Origin: Anniella stebbinsi
Taxonomy: Eukaryota; Chordata; Lepidosauria; Squamata; Anniellidae
Direction: 5' to 3'
Assembly (NCBI GenBank): GCA_029215795.1
Contig: JARDYH010000002.1
Location: 58,877,001 to 58,941,000 of the forward strand
DNA: 64,000 bases
Within the stretch, counting starts at the first letter, position 1, and every line of letters begins with the position of its first letter. This document shows positions 1 through 12,179 of this stretch, piece by piece. A program made the translations under genes and the position numbers. The notes under the pieces were generated by a model that was not told the origin of the DNA, searched no databases, and saw nothing but the letters and a program-made list of their open reading frames with translations.

Positions 1-1550
1 AAAAATGAGGAACCTGTCAGAAAAAGAGGTAGTCACCCTAATTCAGTGCCACAAACATTGTCACTCAGGTATGCAAATCCAGACTTTTAAGAGCTGAAGT
101 CTCAAAGTTCTGGGCCCGGTTGGATGAACCTGTCAGTTTCAGTTTCTCGCACATTTGAATTTGTTTTTTTTTTAAATGGTGGGAATGTGTGTTGGCAGGT
201 GGGTGTGGCTAGCACATGTGTTCCTGCTACCCCAGTCATGTGTTCACGAAACATATATGGGAGATGGAGCCGAAGAGGGCTAAAATCAAGGACAAATTGC
301 AGAAAATGCTATTCCCCATTAGAATCATGCTGGATCTGAATATGGACCCACACAGTCACATTTTCCATCTGCGTGGATTTTCTCTTTACAAGTAGTGCAA
401 CACTGACCCTGAGCATATTTGGAAAGGTTTGTCTTTTGGATTTTGTCCAAAATAATTTTGGCTCGAAGTTGGACCACGCCCTGAACTATTCTCAACCTGA
501 CACATATGGTCCACTGCAAGGTGTAGAGAGACGGAGGGGGACCCCAACCTGAACTTGTTCTCTCCCCCCCCCCACCCCCACATCCACAAGCAAGGCAGGA
601 AAATAACCAATAGCTTCTCTCTGTTTCCCCCAAATACAGAAATACTGGCTGATAATAACCGTTGGCTCGCAACTGCCTGGCTTGAGATCTGTCCAGCTTC
701 GGTACGTGTTCCCTTGGTCTGCGCAGCCAGCAGCTTCTCCTCATTGCTAATACTCCCTGCACCAAAGCGGAGACTTTCCAAATGTCATGCAAGCCTCTCA
801 GGTCTAAATCTACTGTGCAGACTCACTCCATTTAAAAAGATTGCTTTTTTTGGATCTTACTTGAAAGTTGTGGTGAGTTCATCATGACTTGCATATGAAT
901 GAGCTGAGTGAATTCATTACTGAAAAGCTAAATTAAGTTCTGCAGCTGTTCTGCCCCGAGACTTTGTTCGGAGTGTGGCCAGAGTGGCTGAAAAACCCCC
1001 TTCCCCCTTTGGAGGCTGCCTTTTAGGAGGCAGTCGAAGGTAGAGAGGAGCATTAAAAACGTTCAATGGGAAGGGAATTGAACATGACATGCCTGCTTAT
1101 AGTGCCCAGGTTCTGTGGTGCTGCCAAGCAGCAGGTAAGTGGTAATGGAAATATGAGGCTTTGCGTCCCAGCTGCCTGACCTTGAGTGTGCTAATTTCTG
1201 TCTTTAGTGCAGCTGTGGCAGTCACAGCAAGTATTCGCATCCAGTATATCAAAGGAGCTTTACAAATTGCAAATCAAACACAGGATGTTAGTAACAATAA
1301 ACCAAACCCGAGGGGAGCAGGTGTGCACATGAGTGCGCAAGCAAAGGGGACATCCTACTGCTCACGTCCAACTCCAGTAGACATATTTTGATTATCTTCC
1401 CTACAGAAACTTCAGACACGCACACACACACTACACACATTTCTTCTTCCTGATGTGGCAATGTAAGCCGGAAAGCACACCAGCAGTGGCCTCTTGACTA
1501 GCATGATGTAAGCTTAGTAAGTCCTTGCATTGATTGCATTTTTTTTTCAG
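1..1550. other. Unique non-coding sequence
   Basis: No recognised repeat or gene is seen. The stretch has a C-rich run near 564-580 and a strong splice-donor consensus (GTAAGT) at 1135-1140 with no convincing exon attached. Short open frames here lack codon structure or similarity that I recognise. Confidence 0.6.
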
Positions 1551-1601
1551 GTGGCTGACAGCAGCTACGGATGTGACCTGGATGCAGAGGGAACAGGAAG
1601 C
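1551..1601 (+). other. Candidate 51-nt internal coding exon
   Basis: A run of eight or more T followed by CAG (1541-1550) forms a good splice acceptor, and a GTAAGT donor follows at 1602-1607. The 51 bases between them are a whole number of codons and are open in two frames; one reads VADSSYGCDLDAEGTGS, the other WLTAATDVTWMQREQEA. The balanced composition and both splice signals make this the best exon candidate in the window. I do not recognise the peptide, and a single short exon can arise by chance. If real, the host gene runs on the plus strand and most of this window would be its introns. Confidence 0.3.
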
Positions 1602-1919
1602 GTAAGTGCTTTGTGCTTCCTCTGTGTCTCCCTCTCATCTGAAATAGAACTGTCACATCTCCCTACCCACATCTTCTTCACCAGTTGCCTGCAGGGAGAG
1701 ATGTGGAAGTTCTCTTTTGACACGCTAGACATGACCCCAATCATACAATTCAACATTGGTGCTAATGGAATCTTTCCTTCTGAAGTAATGGGTGGGTAGG
1801 TGTGCATGTGTGGGGCAGTCTGGATTGGGACTGCAGTGGGGTGGGGGCAAAGTGTTAAAACTGCCCTACCCCACACCAGGGTCCCTTTCCGGATTGGGAA
1901 CTGTGCCTGCTCTTTATTT

Positions 1920-1920
<1 letters not shown>

Positions 1921-1957
<37 letters not shown>
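1921..1957. repeat. (AAT)n microsatellite, LINE tail
   Basis: About twelve AAT units. Read on the minus strand this is (ATT)n, the 3' tail of the adjoining minus-strand L2-like LINE copy. Confidence 0.9.
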
Positions 1958-1959
<2 letters not shown>

Positions 1960-2985
1960 TTCAATCGTTTCATTCACTGATTACATTTCTATGCTGCTCA
2001 ACAGCCAAGGTTCTCTGGGCTGTTAAAACCATGATAAAACATAATATAAAACCTTTAGCATACAAAAATTAAAACAGATTCAAATAATTAAAAATAATTC
2101 ACAATAAAACTACCAGGAGCTGATAAAATAAACAAACAAGCACCCTAACGTTAAAAAACACCACCACCACATGCTATCCATTGTCTGGAAGTAGAGGGAA
2201 AACTTAACCTGGAGGCCACCACTGGAGCCTGGAGGAGCTCCCTGGGGTGGGGGGAGCATTCCACAAATGGGAGGCCGCCACTGAGGAGACCGTCTCCCTT
2301 GTTGCCATCCTCCTAATCTCCCTCAGAGAAAGCAATCAGAGGAGGGTCTCAGATGGTGATTGTAGTGTATGGGTATGTTCAAACCAGGAGAGGCAATCTG
2401 TCTGGTATTGTGGTTCTGAGCCATGTAAAGCTTTATAGGTCAAAAATAGCACCTTGGTTAAACTTGGAAGCTAGTGCAAGTGAGCCAGAATCAGTATTAT
2501 TTACTCAGACCTTCTGGTGCCCACTATGAATCTGGCTGCAGCATTTTGCACAAGCTACATCAAAGGCAGCCCCATGTAGAGCCCATTGTAGTAATCTAAC
2601 TTGGAAATTACAGGAGAATAGTCTACTGAAGCCAAGGTATTCCTGTGCCGATTGGGACATAGCTGGACCACAGCCAAAAGTGGCAGAAGGCACTCCATGC
2701 CACTGAGGCCACCTGAGCCTCAAGTGACAATGATGATTCCAGGAGAACCCCCAAGTTATGAACCTGCTTCTTCAGGGGGAATGCTAACCCCATCCAGAAC
2801 AGGTTGAGCACTCTCAAGCCCATTAGAAGAACCACCCACTAATAGCATCTCAGTCTTGTCTGGACTGAGTTTCAGTTTATTAGCCCTCATCCAGTCCATT
2901 GTTACAGCCAGGAACCAATCTAGCACAGCCACATATGAATGCTGCTGTCATATCTAGCTTGGCCCAGAGGCCTAGTTCAGATGTA
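1958..2985 (-). mobile_element. L2/CR1-clade LINE, 5'-truncated, minus strand
   Basis: The 3' UTR hallmark (a Pol III-free non-LTR tail reading tttctatgctgctcaacagcc on plus, degraded here) lies at 1980-2010, next to the microsatellite tail. From about 2230 to 2985 the minus strand carries the degraded C-terminal end of ORF2: the plus-strand text matches the same segments seen in the copies at 12.2, 19.0 and 37.4 kb (splitting at the group of words around 'gcagccccatgtagag'). Frames are broken by stops and indels, so this is a fossil. Family assignment rests on shared sequence with the RT-bearing copy at 37.1-38.6 kb. Confidence 0.75.
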
Positions 2986-3178
2986 AAATTCCCAGCTTCT
3001 AAATACTACTTCTAGCCCTCATTTAAGTTCTAGGTTAATAAACACATATTAAACCACAGGTCCCTATTTCAGACAAAATGATGAATTGTAGTTTAAGCTA
3101 ACCAGGATCAACATGCCAAAGCCAGTGCAAGAAGGGAGGATGCAAGGAGGAGCACATGGTTCTGGTAACCATTCCAGG

Positions 3179-3501
3179 TAGGGTGGCCACTTATGAATCA
3201 TCCCAAAAGAGGGTAGCTATGCTTATGCTAATTGAGATGTGTAGATGTACATTTAGAAATCATTCTTCTAATTTAAATAGAAACACAGTACATCTCACCA
3301 TAGTGTGGAAGACTGTGACCAGGTGCCTTGTGCCTTGCTCCGTCTGCTGTCCAGATGCTGTTGATGGGCAACTTCAGGGCCCAACTTTTCCTTTGGATGG
3401 CTCTTTATCTTTATAATGAACTTGGACTGGACAGCCCTTCAATAGAGGACATCTTCAAAACAGAGGACAGTCCTCTGTAAAAGAGGACATAAAACCACCT
3501 A
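3179..3501. mobile_element. Non-autonomous hAT-like element (family 2)
   Basis: The element starts TAGGGTGGCCAC and ends with CACCTA, flanked by 8-bp direct repeats attccagg (3171-3178) and atttcagg (3502-3509), one mismatch. An 8-bp target duplication with this type of end is typical of hAT transposons. The 323-bp interior is A/T rich with no transposase reading frame. Related copies lie at 4515, 4717, 25.4, 35.0, 41.2 and 55.0 kb. Confidence 0.75.
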
Positions 3502-3509
3502 ATTTCAGG

Positions 3510-4506
3510 CTTGCTAGGCTATGGTTTGCGAACTGGGATTGTTATTTTTGAAAGTATCCAGCAATGCCAAGGAACAGGAAGCACTTCATGATCCTTCCAC
3601 ATTAATGTCAAGTCTAAAGCTTACAGTTTCATATTTTTTAAATGTTTGGAGCTTACTGAGTTTTGTTATTCAATCCAGCCTCTTGAAATAGAGGCTATCG
3701 CTTTATAATGCTTGCACCAACCAGACAGATGGGACTGGTCTAGGGTGGCATCTTCATTGTGATTTGTATTCTAAATGCAAAATACACAATGGACAATAGG
3801 GGCAACACTGCTGTGCTCAAGATAACACAACAAAGAGGTGATGTGACAGTATGTCAGAGTTAGAAATATGAGCCTGAGAATAGGCTCAAATTACTAAATG
3901 TCCTCAAACAAGTCTAAGAGCCCTTTCTAATGCAGACATCTCTACATGTATAACAACAAGAACAACAAAAATGAAATTCCAGTTAAAGAGATTTTTTTTG
4001 TGTGAAAATAAACAGGACATTCTGATAGGGAAGAGCTGGGGGGAGATCTTGGAGAATAACCCAAGAGGGGACAGGGGGGGAAAGACAAATGCTTCTGGTC
4101 AGGCTTAAGCTAGTACAATTATAGGGGTGGTATGAATTGATGGTTGAATCAAATGCTGCCTCAATAGACTCAAGGCCAGCTGGTCAATTTATATTTATAG
4201 AATAAGGAGGAGGTGTCCTTCAGCTGATCTCTGCTGAGTGAAGACTTGTACACTTATGATGTTTGGGGAAGAATGGGGGTTTATTAAGAGGTGAAGAGCT
4301 GTCAAGGTTATAAACCTTAAAGGTCTAGTCTACATGTTGTTGAATTTTATCACAGGAAATTGGCCTGAAATAGCCTCTTTCTGTTGTCATAGTACTCCTG
4401 CCATGCAGTTGGTTTGGAGGGTTTAATCTTCCATGACAAACAGACCATCCTGGTGTGGAACCATCCATATCAGATCATAGAATCCCATGGAAAGTGGTGC
4501 TACTTG
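3510..4506. other. Unannotated non-coding sequence
   Basis: I see no gene, and no repeat that I can assign. A G run lies at 4074-4080. Confidence 0.5.
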
Positions 4507-4514
4507 TTATCAGG

Positions 4515-4600
4515 TAGGGCAGCCACTTAGGAATCAAAACAGAGGACAGTTGTTTGGCAGTCTTTCAAATACACAACTGTCCTTTGTAAAGGAGGACACA
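4515..4600. mobile_element. Short deletion derivative of hAT-like family 2
   Basis: Left end TAGGGCAGCCACTTAG and right end with aggaggacaca match the ends of the 3179-3501 element, but only about 86 bp lie between them. Possible target duplication ttatcagg/atatcagc is imperfect. Most of the interior has been lost. Confidence 0.5.
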
Positions 4601-4716
4601 TATCAGCTGGTTTGAAGTTGGTGGGCGTCCCCCCCCATAGCATCCCCTAGTGAGTTCTCTCCTACATAGGTGGACCCATTCCTATGCTAGTAGGCCCTGG
4701 AAGGCTTACCTGGAGG

Positions 4717-5100
4717 CAGGGTGGTCATGAGTCCTACTTTACAAAGGACAGCCTGTATTTAAGGCATCCTCTATTTGAAATACTGTCCAGTCCAAATCTG
4801 GACTCAAGACAAAAATCCCCAAGAAGGAAGAGCAGGGGCCTTAAAGCAGGGCCCATCAATGGTTAGCACATGAACAGCAGACTGAGCAAGAATGCAGCTC
4901 ACTTGATCACAGTCTTCTCCACTATGGTCAATCTGGTCACAGTCTTCCCCAGTATTGTATTTCTATTTAAATTCTTCCTAATTGTGCATCTATACATAGA
5001 ATTTAGCAGATACCATTGCCATGCAAATTGATGGCCTCCTTTGTCCTCTATTTTGGTTGCACATTTCCTGTTTTTTGACGATACTGAAGTGGCCGCCTTA
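4717..5100 (-). mobile_element. Non-autonomous hAT-like element (family 2), inverted
   Basis: This 384-bp copy is in reverse orientation to the one at 3179. It begins CAGGGTGGTCATG and ends GGCCGCCTTA. Flanking 8-bp repeats are cctggagg (4709-4716) and cctggaga (5101-5108), one mismatch. The interior shares the A/T-rich block and the 'actatggtca' region with the other copies. No coding capacity. Confidence 0.75.
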
Positions 5101-5108
5101 CCTGGAGA

Positions 5109-5587
5109 TGGCAGACTGGCAATGGCGGGCAGCAGCACTGCAATCTGAACCCAGCAGCTGTGAGAGTGATGCTACATCAGGGGCAATGTGAGAAATGTAA
5201 AGGCTGGCTCAGACCCTTCCACTTGGAGCAGAGGGAACCAGGGCAGGCATGAATACACTGGTGAGCCTTGCTGGGTTGCTGATCCCCTAGCAGCTGCCCA
5301 AGAGTGTCATGTGCTGACACCAGGCCTGCCTGTTGGCATCAAGTGCATGGGGACTCACATAAAGCTAGTTTCAAATAGCCCCATCTTATAAAGAGAGAAC
5401 AGACAGCAAAATATATGATTCTGTTTCTGAGGTGTGTGCCTCTCTGTTCATAACAGCCATGAAAAACATTGTTGATAAGGGCGTTCATGGAACATCATGG
5501 GTCCACTTCTTTTAAAAAGGATGCCTGCATTTTCAGTGTGTCCTGCTCACAGGGGGAGCCCAAGGCCTTCCATGAAGATCCTTCTCT
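5109..5587. other. Unannotated non-coding sequence
   Basis: No gene or recognisable repeat seen. Confidence 0.5.
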
Positions 5588-6005
5588 GATGTTATTATTA
5601 TTTATTTATTTCATTTCTATACCACCCAATAGCCAAAGCTCTCTGGGTGATTTACAACAATTCATAAGACAATAAAATACAGTGTAAAATACAGCATAAC
5701 ATTTAAATATACAAAATTTAAAACTAGTTAGACAACTAAACATGGTTTCAATAAACACTAGACTTCTTTAGACAACTGGCATAAATGCCCCATCATATGC
5801 CATTAAACGCCTGAGACTAGAGGGTAGTGTTGGCGCAGTGGGCCTCAGTGGGGAGCTCATTCCATAGTCAGAGGCCAACACTGAGAAAGTCTTCTCTTGT
5901 CATCACCCTCTGAACCTCCATCGGAAGAGGCACTTGAAGGAAGGTCCCAGATATTGATCGCAGTGACAGGGCAGGTTCAGGTCAGGAGAGGCGGTCCTGA
6001 GCCAT
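5588..6005 (-). mobile_element. L2/CR1-clade LINE 3' end, minus strand
   Basis: A (TTTA)n tail at 5595-5610 is followed by the conserved LINE 3' motif (taccacccaatagccaaagc, 5621-5640), an A-rich 3' UTR and a remnant of the ORF2 C-terminus up to about 6005. The coding remnant has lost its frame. Severe 5' truncation is usual for this clade. Confidence 0.8.
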
Positions 6006-6424
6006 TGCATTTCCAGTGCAAGCAGACCATTCAGATGAATGGACATGTATGCCTGTTTGAGTCCATTTGGAACATATGAACTGCCATTGGCTAATTTACA
6101 TAGCTGGTTCATGACTTACACAGTAGTGTTTTCTGTAGAGCTTTGTATGCCCATTTCTGTTCAATTTCATCCTCCAGTAACGTTTTAAGTTTGATATCAC
6201 AGAACCCATGACTTTCCTTCCCATGCAAATAATGTTGACATTGATGCACTTTATCCCTTTTCCATGTCTTGGGGGTCCCTCTATATGATGTTGCTTTGGC
6301 GCCTATTTCTCCTAATAGGCGCTTTTTTCTATATTCGAATTTACTTCTAATAGCGATTGACGAGAACCATGAAGGCGCATTATGGGCTCCATATACTGCG
6401 CCTTAGAATTGTTTATATGCGTAG

Positions 6425-6609
6425 ATTTAAGGATGTTTTTAGGATGTTTTAGGATGTTTTAATGCAGTTTTAATAATATGTGTCATGTTTTAATCAGTTT
6501 TATGTATTTTATCATATTGTTGTTCCCCGCCTCGATCCAGATGTAGAAGCGGGTAAGAAATAAATTATTATTATTATTATTATTATTATTATTGCTATTA
6601 TTATTATTA
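6425..6609 (+). mobile_element. L2-like LINE 3' tail, plus strand
   Basis: The motif ttgttccccgcctcgatcca (6519-6538) followed by aagaaataaa and (ATT)n at 6563-6609 is the 3' terminus of the same L2 subfamily found complete at 9.2-10.0 kb (plus) and 60.7-61.2 kb (minus). Only the extreme 3' end is retained. Confidence 0.85.
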
Positions 6610-8500
6610 GATTTGCATCATAGTTGGAGCATAGATCGACCTTTTAATGAGGAAAAGTTGAGGAAAGTACCGCCCTAGTGGCTTTTGGTACCACCCACCT
6701 GCGTTTCCTCCCGTTTATTACCCCTGCCCACCTGGTAAAACTGGTAAAGCAAGTTACATTGCAGTCTCTTCCTGTCAGATAGAAAGATCGCTTGTCTTTC
6801 AGATGTTAATCTGTTGCAAATCAGGTCTTCTTGAAAACATCCTGTGGGCTTGATTTTGTATTATATTGCTTTGCTGAAGATTTCAGGCAGTAAAAAGAAC
6901 TAGAACAGGAAATTCACTAGCACCAGGAAATGTGAACCGCAGAGTTCAATGAAGCTTGAATTAGGGACAAAATGAGAGGACGTCCTGCGCCAAGCTTCCC
7001 GGGGAGCAAGCCCCCGCATCTGCTCAATGCGCCTTACTCTTGAGTAACAGCGCAAAAGACGGCCGCTTAATGCCAGGAACTCTCTTGCCCAGAGAGAAGT
7101 TTCCCTGCCTTTTTCCAGCCAGGATCCCAGCAAGACAAGCCTTAGCGGACCTCAAATACTCAAAATGAACAGCGCACATCCTTTTTCCAACCCCCTTCCT
7201 CTAGCAACGAAGGGGCAGTCATTCACTCATGACATCACCACCAGCCCTGCCCTCCAAACTACGCACACAATTAGCATTAATCCGAATGGATTGGTTACAT
7301 TAAGATAATGCGCTCGAACTGTGGAGAAAAAAATTAAAGTCGCGGTAAATCGACACTTTGAAAATGTGCATAATTGGAGCCTTTAAATCAGCTGTACATC
7401 TGATTTGTGTCCCGCTGGTCTGTCGCAAATGCCGCCAGGGCACATTCAATGAGGCACAAATAAGCCGTCTAGAGGTACCCTTGGACAAGTCTTTAGCATC
7501 CTTCTCTTCTGATACTGGTGGTGGCTTCCCTCTCATGCCAGATAGCAGCTGGGAAGAGGGGGTTGTGTTGAGGCAGTGTCATAGGAGAAAAGAGTTAAAC
7601 TGTCTTCCTCATGATCTGCAGTCCCAATCCTGATTGTCCTCCCATGTAGTTTAAAAAGCAAGCATGCATCACTCAACTACGCATTTTCTGTAATATGAAG
7701 CCTGGCCCTCCATTGTACAAGTGATGTGGAATTAGTGCCCTTCTCCTCTCCATTTTCTCTTGCATGTGTTCTGCTAATTCATTTCATAAACTGCAATAAG
7801 CAAAAGTAATACACTCTGTGATAAATCTGGCATAAGTGCAGCAGGAGAGAGACTGATGATTCTGGAGGGAGTTTGCGTATACGGGTATTGGCATATTTCC
7901 CAACATGCTGTTCATTCATGGGAAGAAATATTCTTGAGGCTTTAAGGCAAAAGACAGCCAGTGTCTTAAAAATATAAATGATGGACTCCTCACATCTGCT
8001 GCTGTGACCAAGGGATGCAGAGTACACATTTGTAAAAAAATAAATAAAGGAAGCAGGCCCACCTCTGGCACAGCAGGTATCGGGATATGACATGTAGTTT
8101 AATCAGAAATTAAACTAGAAGAGGTCCCCATCATTGCAGGTGCTTCACATTCCCAGCTGCAACCTTTCAGCCTAACAAATACAATGCTCTAGAGGGTATG
8201 ATTTCGAAAGCAGCATGCCAGAAGTGGTGCTTGAGAAGCGACGACACCAAACAGATAGAATGTTTTGCATACAATATGTGTAGGCATCCTTACCAAAAGC
8301 CAGCCATGCCCCCCCCTCTCCGATGTTTGCTTTCTTGTTTTAGTATGCTTTGGCTGATTTAAAATCACCTGTAAAACCATTGATCGTAGCATATTTGGCT
8401 GTGAGGCGACTCACCAGTCTCACTTCAATTGTAAATATAGGCTTGGGTTGTGCACAGGCTATCCGAAAACCAAAAGAATTGAGGAGTTCCCAAGCTGTTT
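6610..8500. other. Non-coding sequence, parts CpG-richer than surroundings
   Basis: No exon or assignable repeat is seen. Two sub-segments, about 6960-7120 and 7290-7480, have noticeably more CpG and fewer low-complexity runs than neighbouring DNA, and could be regulatory or conserved non-coding sequence; this is a visual judgement only. Confidence 0.4.
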
Positions 8501-8910
8501 TAAATTGGTGATAGTGTACAGGCCAGCCAATTGAAGTTGAATTCAGATAAGATGGAGCAATGCTTATCTACAGGTGACTGTGGACTAGGGAGCATAGAAT
8601 CCTGGAGGCACCTTGGTCACATAGGCTCATAGCCTTAGAGGGTTCCTTGATATCTTGATTAACGTGCCTGGAAGTCCACCATGTGATGGGAACCAGCTGT
8701 GCTTTTTCATCAACTTCATTTAGTAAGAAGGCTGTGCTGCAAACAACATTGATGCCTTTACAACCCCAGGTTAGGTGACCGAAAATGCATCTGGCTAAGG
8801 CTGTGATTCCACAGAGTGGCAGCTTTCACTGTTGCAGAGTATGGCAACATGCAGGAGGGATGAAGAGGAATCACTGGCAGTGGCAAGAAGCAGTAGGCTA
8901 CCAAAGTATT

Positions 8911-9110
8911 CCTAAGAACACAAGGAGAGCCATGCTGGATCAGAAAATAGGCCTATTTGGTCCAGCATTCCGTTCCCAGAGTGACCAACCAGATGCTGCT
9001 TGGAAGCCCACAAGCAGGACATGAGATTGATCACACCCTTCTGCTTATGTTCTCCAGCAACTGATATTTGGAGGCACACCAATTCCAGCCCTAGTGTGGG
9101 GGCTCTACTG
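8911..9110 (+). repeat. Interspersed repeat, family shared with 22.2-22.7 kb
   Basis: The text from 'gccatgctggatcagaaaat' (8929) through the 'ccagcaactgatatttggag' segment (9054-9073) matches, in opposite orientation, the longer repeat at 22225-22735. The family is common in reptile genomes to my recollection; I cannot classify it from this window. Confidence 0.6.
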
Positions 9111-9214
9111 TCTTCTTAGCTAGAGACACTGAGCATTTTCAGATGGGGTAGGGGATCGTGTTTCCCTCCCATCACTTTGCCTCCTGCTTCTGTCCCACAA
9201 TAGGGATGAGCAGC

Positions 9215-9960
9215 TTCCTCTTTCTTCAGCTTTAAAATCGCTCCACTGGCTGCCAATTAGTTTCCGGGCGAAGTATAAAGTGTTGGTTATTACCTTTAAA
9301 GCCCTACATGGTTTGGGTCCAGGTTACCTGCGGGATTGCCTTGTCCCATACAATCCGCCCTGCACGCTCAGGTCCTCTAGAAAGAACTTACTGCAGTCGG
9401 CCAAGACTAGGCTGACAACTGTTACCCAGAGGACCTTCTCTTCTGCAGCTCCCAGACTGTGGAATGACCTGCCGGAGGAGACTCGTCAACTTAACAGTCT
9501 TTTAGAATTTAAGAAAGCCATAAAGACTGTTCTCTTCCGGCAGGCATATCCAGTGGAATTTTAGAATGTTTAATATTTATTTATTTATTTATTTATTACA
9601 TTTGTATACCGCCCCATAGCTGAAGCTCTCTGGGCGGTTTACATAGGATTAAAAACAATTAAAAACAATATACAAAAATTAAAACAGCAAAAACATACAA
9701 CATACACACAATCTATACATTTAAAAACCACATCAACACTTCAAAAACTACAAAAACAAAACAAACCCAGGCTCCTCAGATATTGCCAAATGCCTGAGAG
9801 AAGATGTTTTAGGATGTTTTAGGAAGTTTTAATGCAGTTTTAATAATATGTCTCATGTTTTAATCAGTTTTATGTATTTTATAATGTTGTTGTTCCCCGC
9901 CTCGATCCAGACGGAGATGCGGGTAAGAAATAAATTATTATTATTATTATTATTATTATT
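9215..9960 (+). mobile_element. L2-like LINE 3' part with C-terminal ORF2 remnant
   Basis: An open frame at 9280-9564 (94 codons) encodes the conserved C-terminal end of L2-type ORF2: residues ALHGLGPGYLRD, then RTFSSAAPRLWNDLP, then the last basic/aromatic segment ending AYPVEF. This is the region downstream of the reverse transcriptase, and the frame is intact here, so the copy is young. Its 3' UTR is interrupted at about 9575-9790 by a second LINE tail, then resumes at 9790 with the ttgttccccgcctcgatcca motif and (ATT)n at 9933-9960. The 5' end is truncated just upstream of this segment, so no reverse transcriptase or endonuclease remains. Confidence 0.9.
9575..9790 (-). mobile_element. 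LINE 3' tail nested inside another LINE
   Basis: A (TTTA)n run at 9576-9598 followed by the motif 'taccgccccatagctgaagc' and an A-rich segment is the minus-strand 3' end of the LINE subfamily also seen at 5.6 and 52.0 kb. It lies within the 3' UTR of the plus-strand L2 copy and so inserted later. Confidence 0.8.
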
Positions 9961-12175
9961 AAGCAAGTAGCGACCACGTGGCCTATTCAGTGGGCATTTT
10001 GTAGCGCAACCTCTCCTGTACACGACAGGAAATGGTGCCAATTATTGTCAGAGCTAAGAAGAAACAGATTTTCTGGGTCATATTTTGTAGTGGAAAAAAC
10101 AACAGCAGAAGGAGGAGGCGCGCAGGAGGAGCGCTGCATCGTCAAAATGACCCTCAAAGATAGGTGAGTGGCCAGTCACGAGCATGCAATAAAATGTTCA
10201 TCTAATGACGCTCACTATATAGGAACAAAATGACAACTGTAATGTTTAGGGATATCAGAGAAATCTGCAACAGTTTCAAAGGAGTTCGGATTTCTATGAA
10301 TCCAACCTACGGACTCCGCAGCAGACCAGTGACACGGATTCCACGGACTTGTGGACTATTTTTGACTTTGAGGCTGGGGTGGGGGGAGATTTGCATGAAT
10401 GTGCTTTAATGCAAGTGTGCATTAGTGCATGTGTGAATTCGTGCAAGTGCACACATGTGCTAACGCACATGAATGCTAATGCGTATGTGAGCCAGCGCAC
10501 ATTGGGGCTAATGCACAAGTGCAACGATGAAATGAAAGATGCCCGACAACTCTCAGAACACAGAGAGAATGGATTTACCAACATCCGTGCATTCCTAGTC
10601 ATGTCCCAAGGTGGCAGAACATTCCTATTGCATTGCTGGAGCATCCCTATCTGGCTCCTAAGTAACCGGAGACTTAAATGGATTGCATAGAAGATGGGTT
10701 ATATAGGATTGATCGTGTAGAGCCTCAGGTCCGGGGAACAAATCTGACCCACTAGGGTCTCAATCTGGCCCTCTGGTGTTCTTGGGATGGCCCCACCCCT
10801 TTCCCCTGGTCCCACCCCTTTCCCCTGGCCCCACTCCTTTCCCCTGACCACTGATTATGCTTCCCCACCCCCATTCTATAAAGGTACAAATGCCTCTCCA
10901 AAGGCTTAGCTACTGACAGTAAGAGCTAAAAGCTGAAATTTGTTGGTGTTTTTGGCCCTGTCCCTTTAGCCCTGGCTCTTTTACTCCCAGCCTTGCCCAC
11001 CACTGGAATGTGGCCTCCAAGTGTTCCTCCACCATGGAATTCCCCCTTGGGCTGAAAGATGTTCAATAGCCCTTGTATACAAGTTATACTCACATAGATT
11101 CTGCTCAATGGTCCGACTGAATGCTGACAAATACGATCCTTCCCCTCCATGTGTTCAGTGTTTGCAGATACGTCATCTGAAAAGGGGCAACGGAACCCTT
11201 CCCCGATGTTTGATAATTTGCTGGCTATATCATTCTTCTGGTGAATTTCTTTGTTCCCGGAATACAGTACAAGGTATCTAAATGAAAAAGGGCAAAGGAA
11301 GGGTGTGTGGAAAGCCAGCAACTGTTTTTTTCTTCTTCTTCTCATGGATTTTTAAAATGAAAACATACCTCTTCCTTCAGACAATACCCATTAAGAGCAC
11401 TGTTTCAAAATGGAATCGGTACTGCTTGAATAACTGAGGTTTTCAACACTGAAAAACCTTCAGATGTCCCTTTCATCTTCTTGCTTTGAGAAAGAGAAGT
11501 TGACAGCCATTTCAGAACTCTGTGTTATATATGCACCTGAAAGACATTTTAATTGTCTTCAGTCATTCGCAGGCAAGAGAGGGAAGAATTCATTAGGGTT
11601 CTTGCCATTTTGGCAGTTAGGATATGGCTCTTTTAAAGGGGCAGCATCCTTTCTCTTTCCAAGGAAAGCAATTATTTGATCAAATGCTTAAGGTCACCTT
11701 CCTTGTTATTGTTTATTTGCAAAAAATGCAGCATTGCCAGGAGGTTCCAGGAACTGGAGTTGCACAGAATGTCATTATTTGGCTGAGTAAGTTAAATATG
11801 GAGCATTGGAGGGTGGTTTTGCATTTGGATGAGAAATCACCAACAGGACCCATACATTCTTCAGTAATTTTTTTACAGAATGTCTACAAGGTAGTAAGTC
11901 AGAATCTATTATTCAATTTAACTAGTTCAATTAGGGGTGAAAACAAGGAGCTTCCCACCAATTTGGGAACAATGTGTAAATATTTTCCATTTGATGGATG
12001 AATAGTTATTCATCATCAACCCATTCAAAGTTCTCTTTCTGCTTATCATGTTACCATTGAACTATTTGCTCACCTGAATCAAATACTCAGGAAGAACCTC
12101 AAGCTGGTGTGAATTTAAGTTCTCTTTCCACATTGGAAAGTTATATTTGAAAGGCATCCAAGGATGCTGAAATGA
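9961..12175. other. Mostly unassigned non-coding sequence
   Basis: Contains a degenerate tandem at 10385-10530 (separate entry) and three near-copies of a 'cccacccctttcccctgg' unit at 10792-10850. No gene recognised; open frames at 10294-10690 arise from the repeated text. Confidence 0.5.
10385..10530. repeat. Degenerate tandem of ~12-16-bp units
   Basis: The words 'gcatg', 'gtgca', 'aatgc' and 'cacatgtg' recur about ten times in a loosely periodic array (for example gcatgaatgtgctttaatgc at 10393-10412 and agtgcatgtgtgaattc further on). It alternates purine and pyrimidine through much of its length. Confidence 0.6.
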
Positions 12176-12179
12176 ATCA

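Noticed and set aside
1110..1134. 25-nt microexon before the GTAAGT at 1135
   Set aside because: The upstream acceptor is weak, with no pyrimidine tract, and nothing supports coding.
10294..10690. Overlapping 113- and 116-codon frames on both strands
   Set aside because: Mirror frames over a degenerate tandem; no coding signal.
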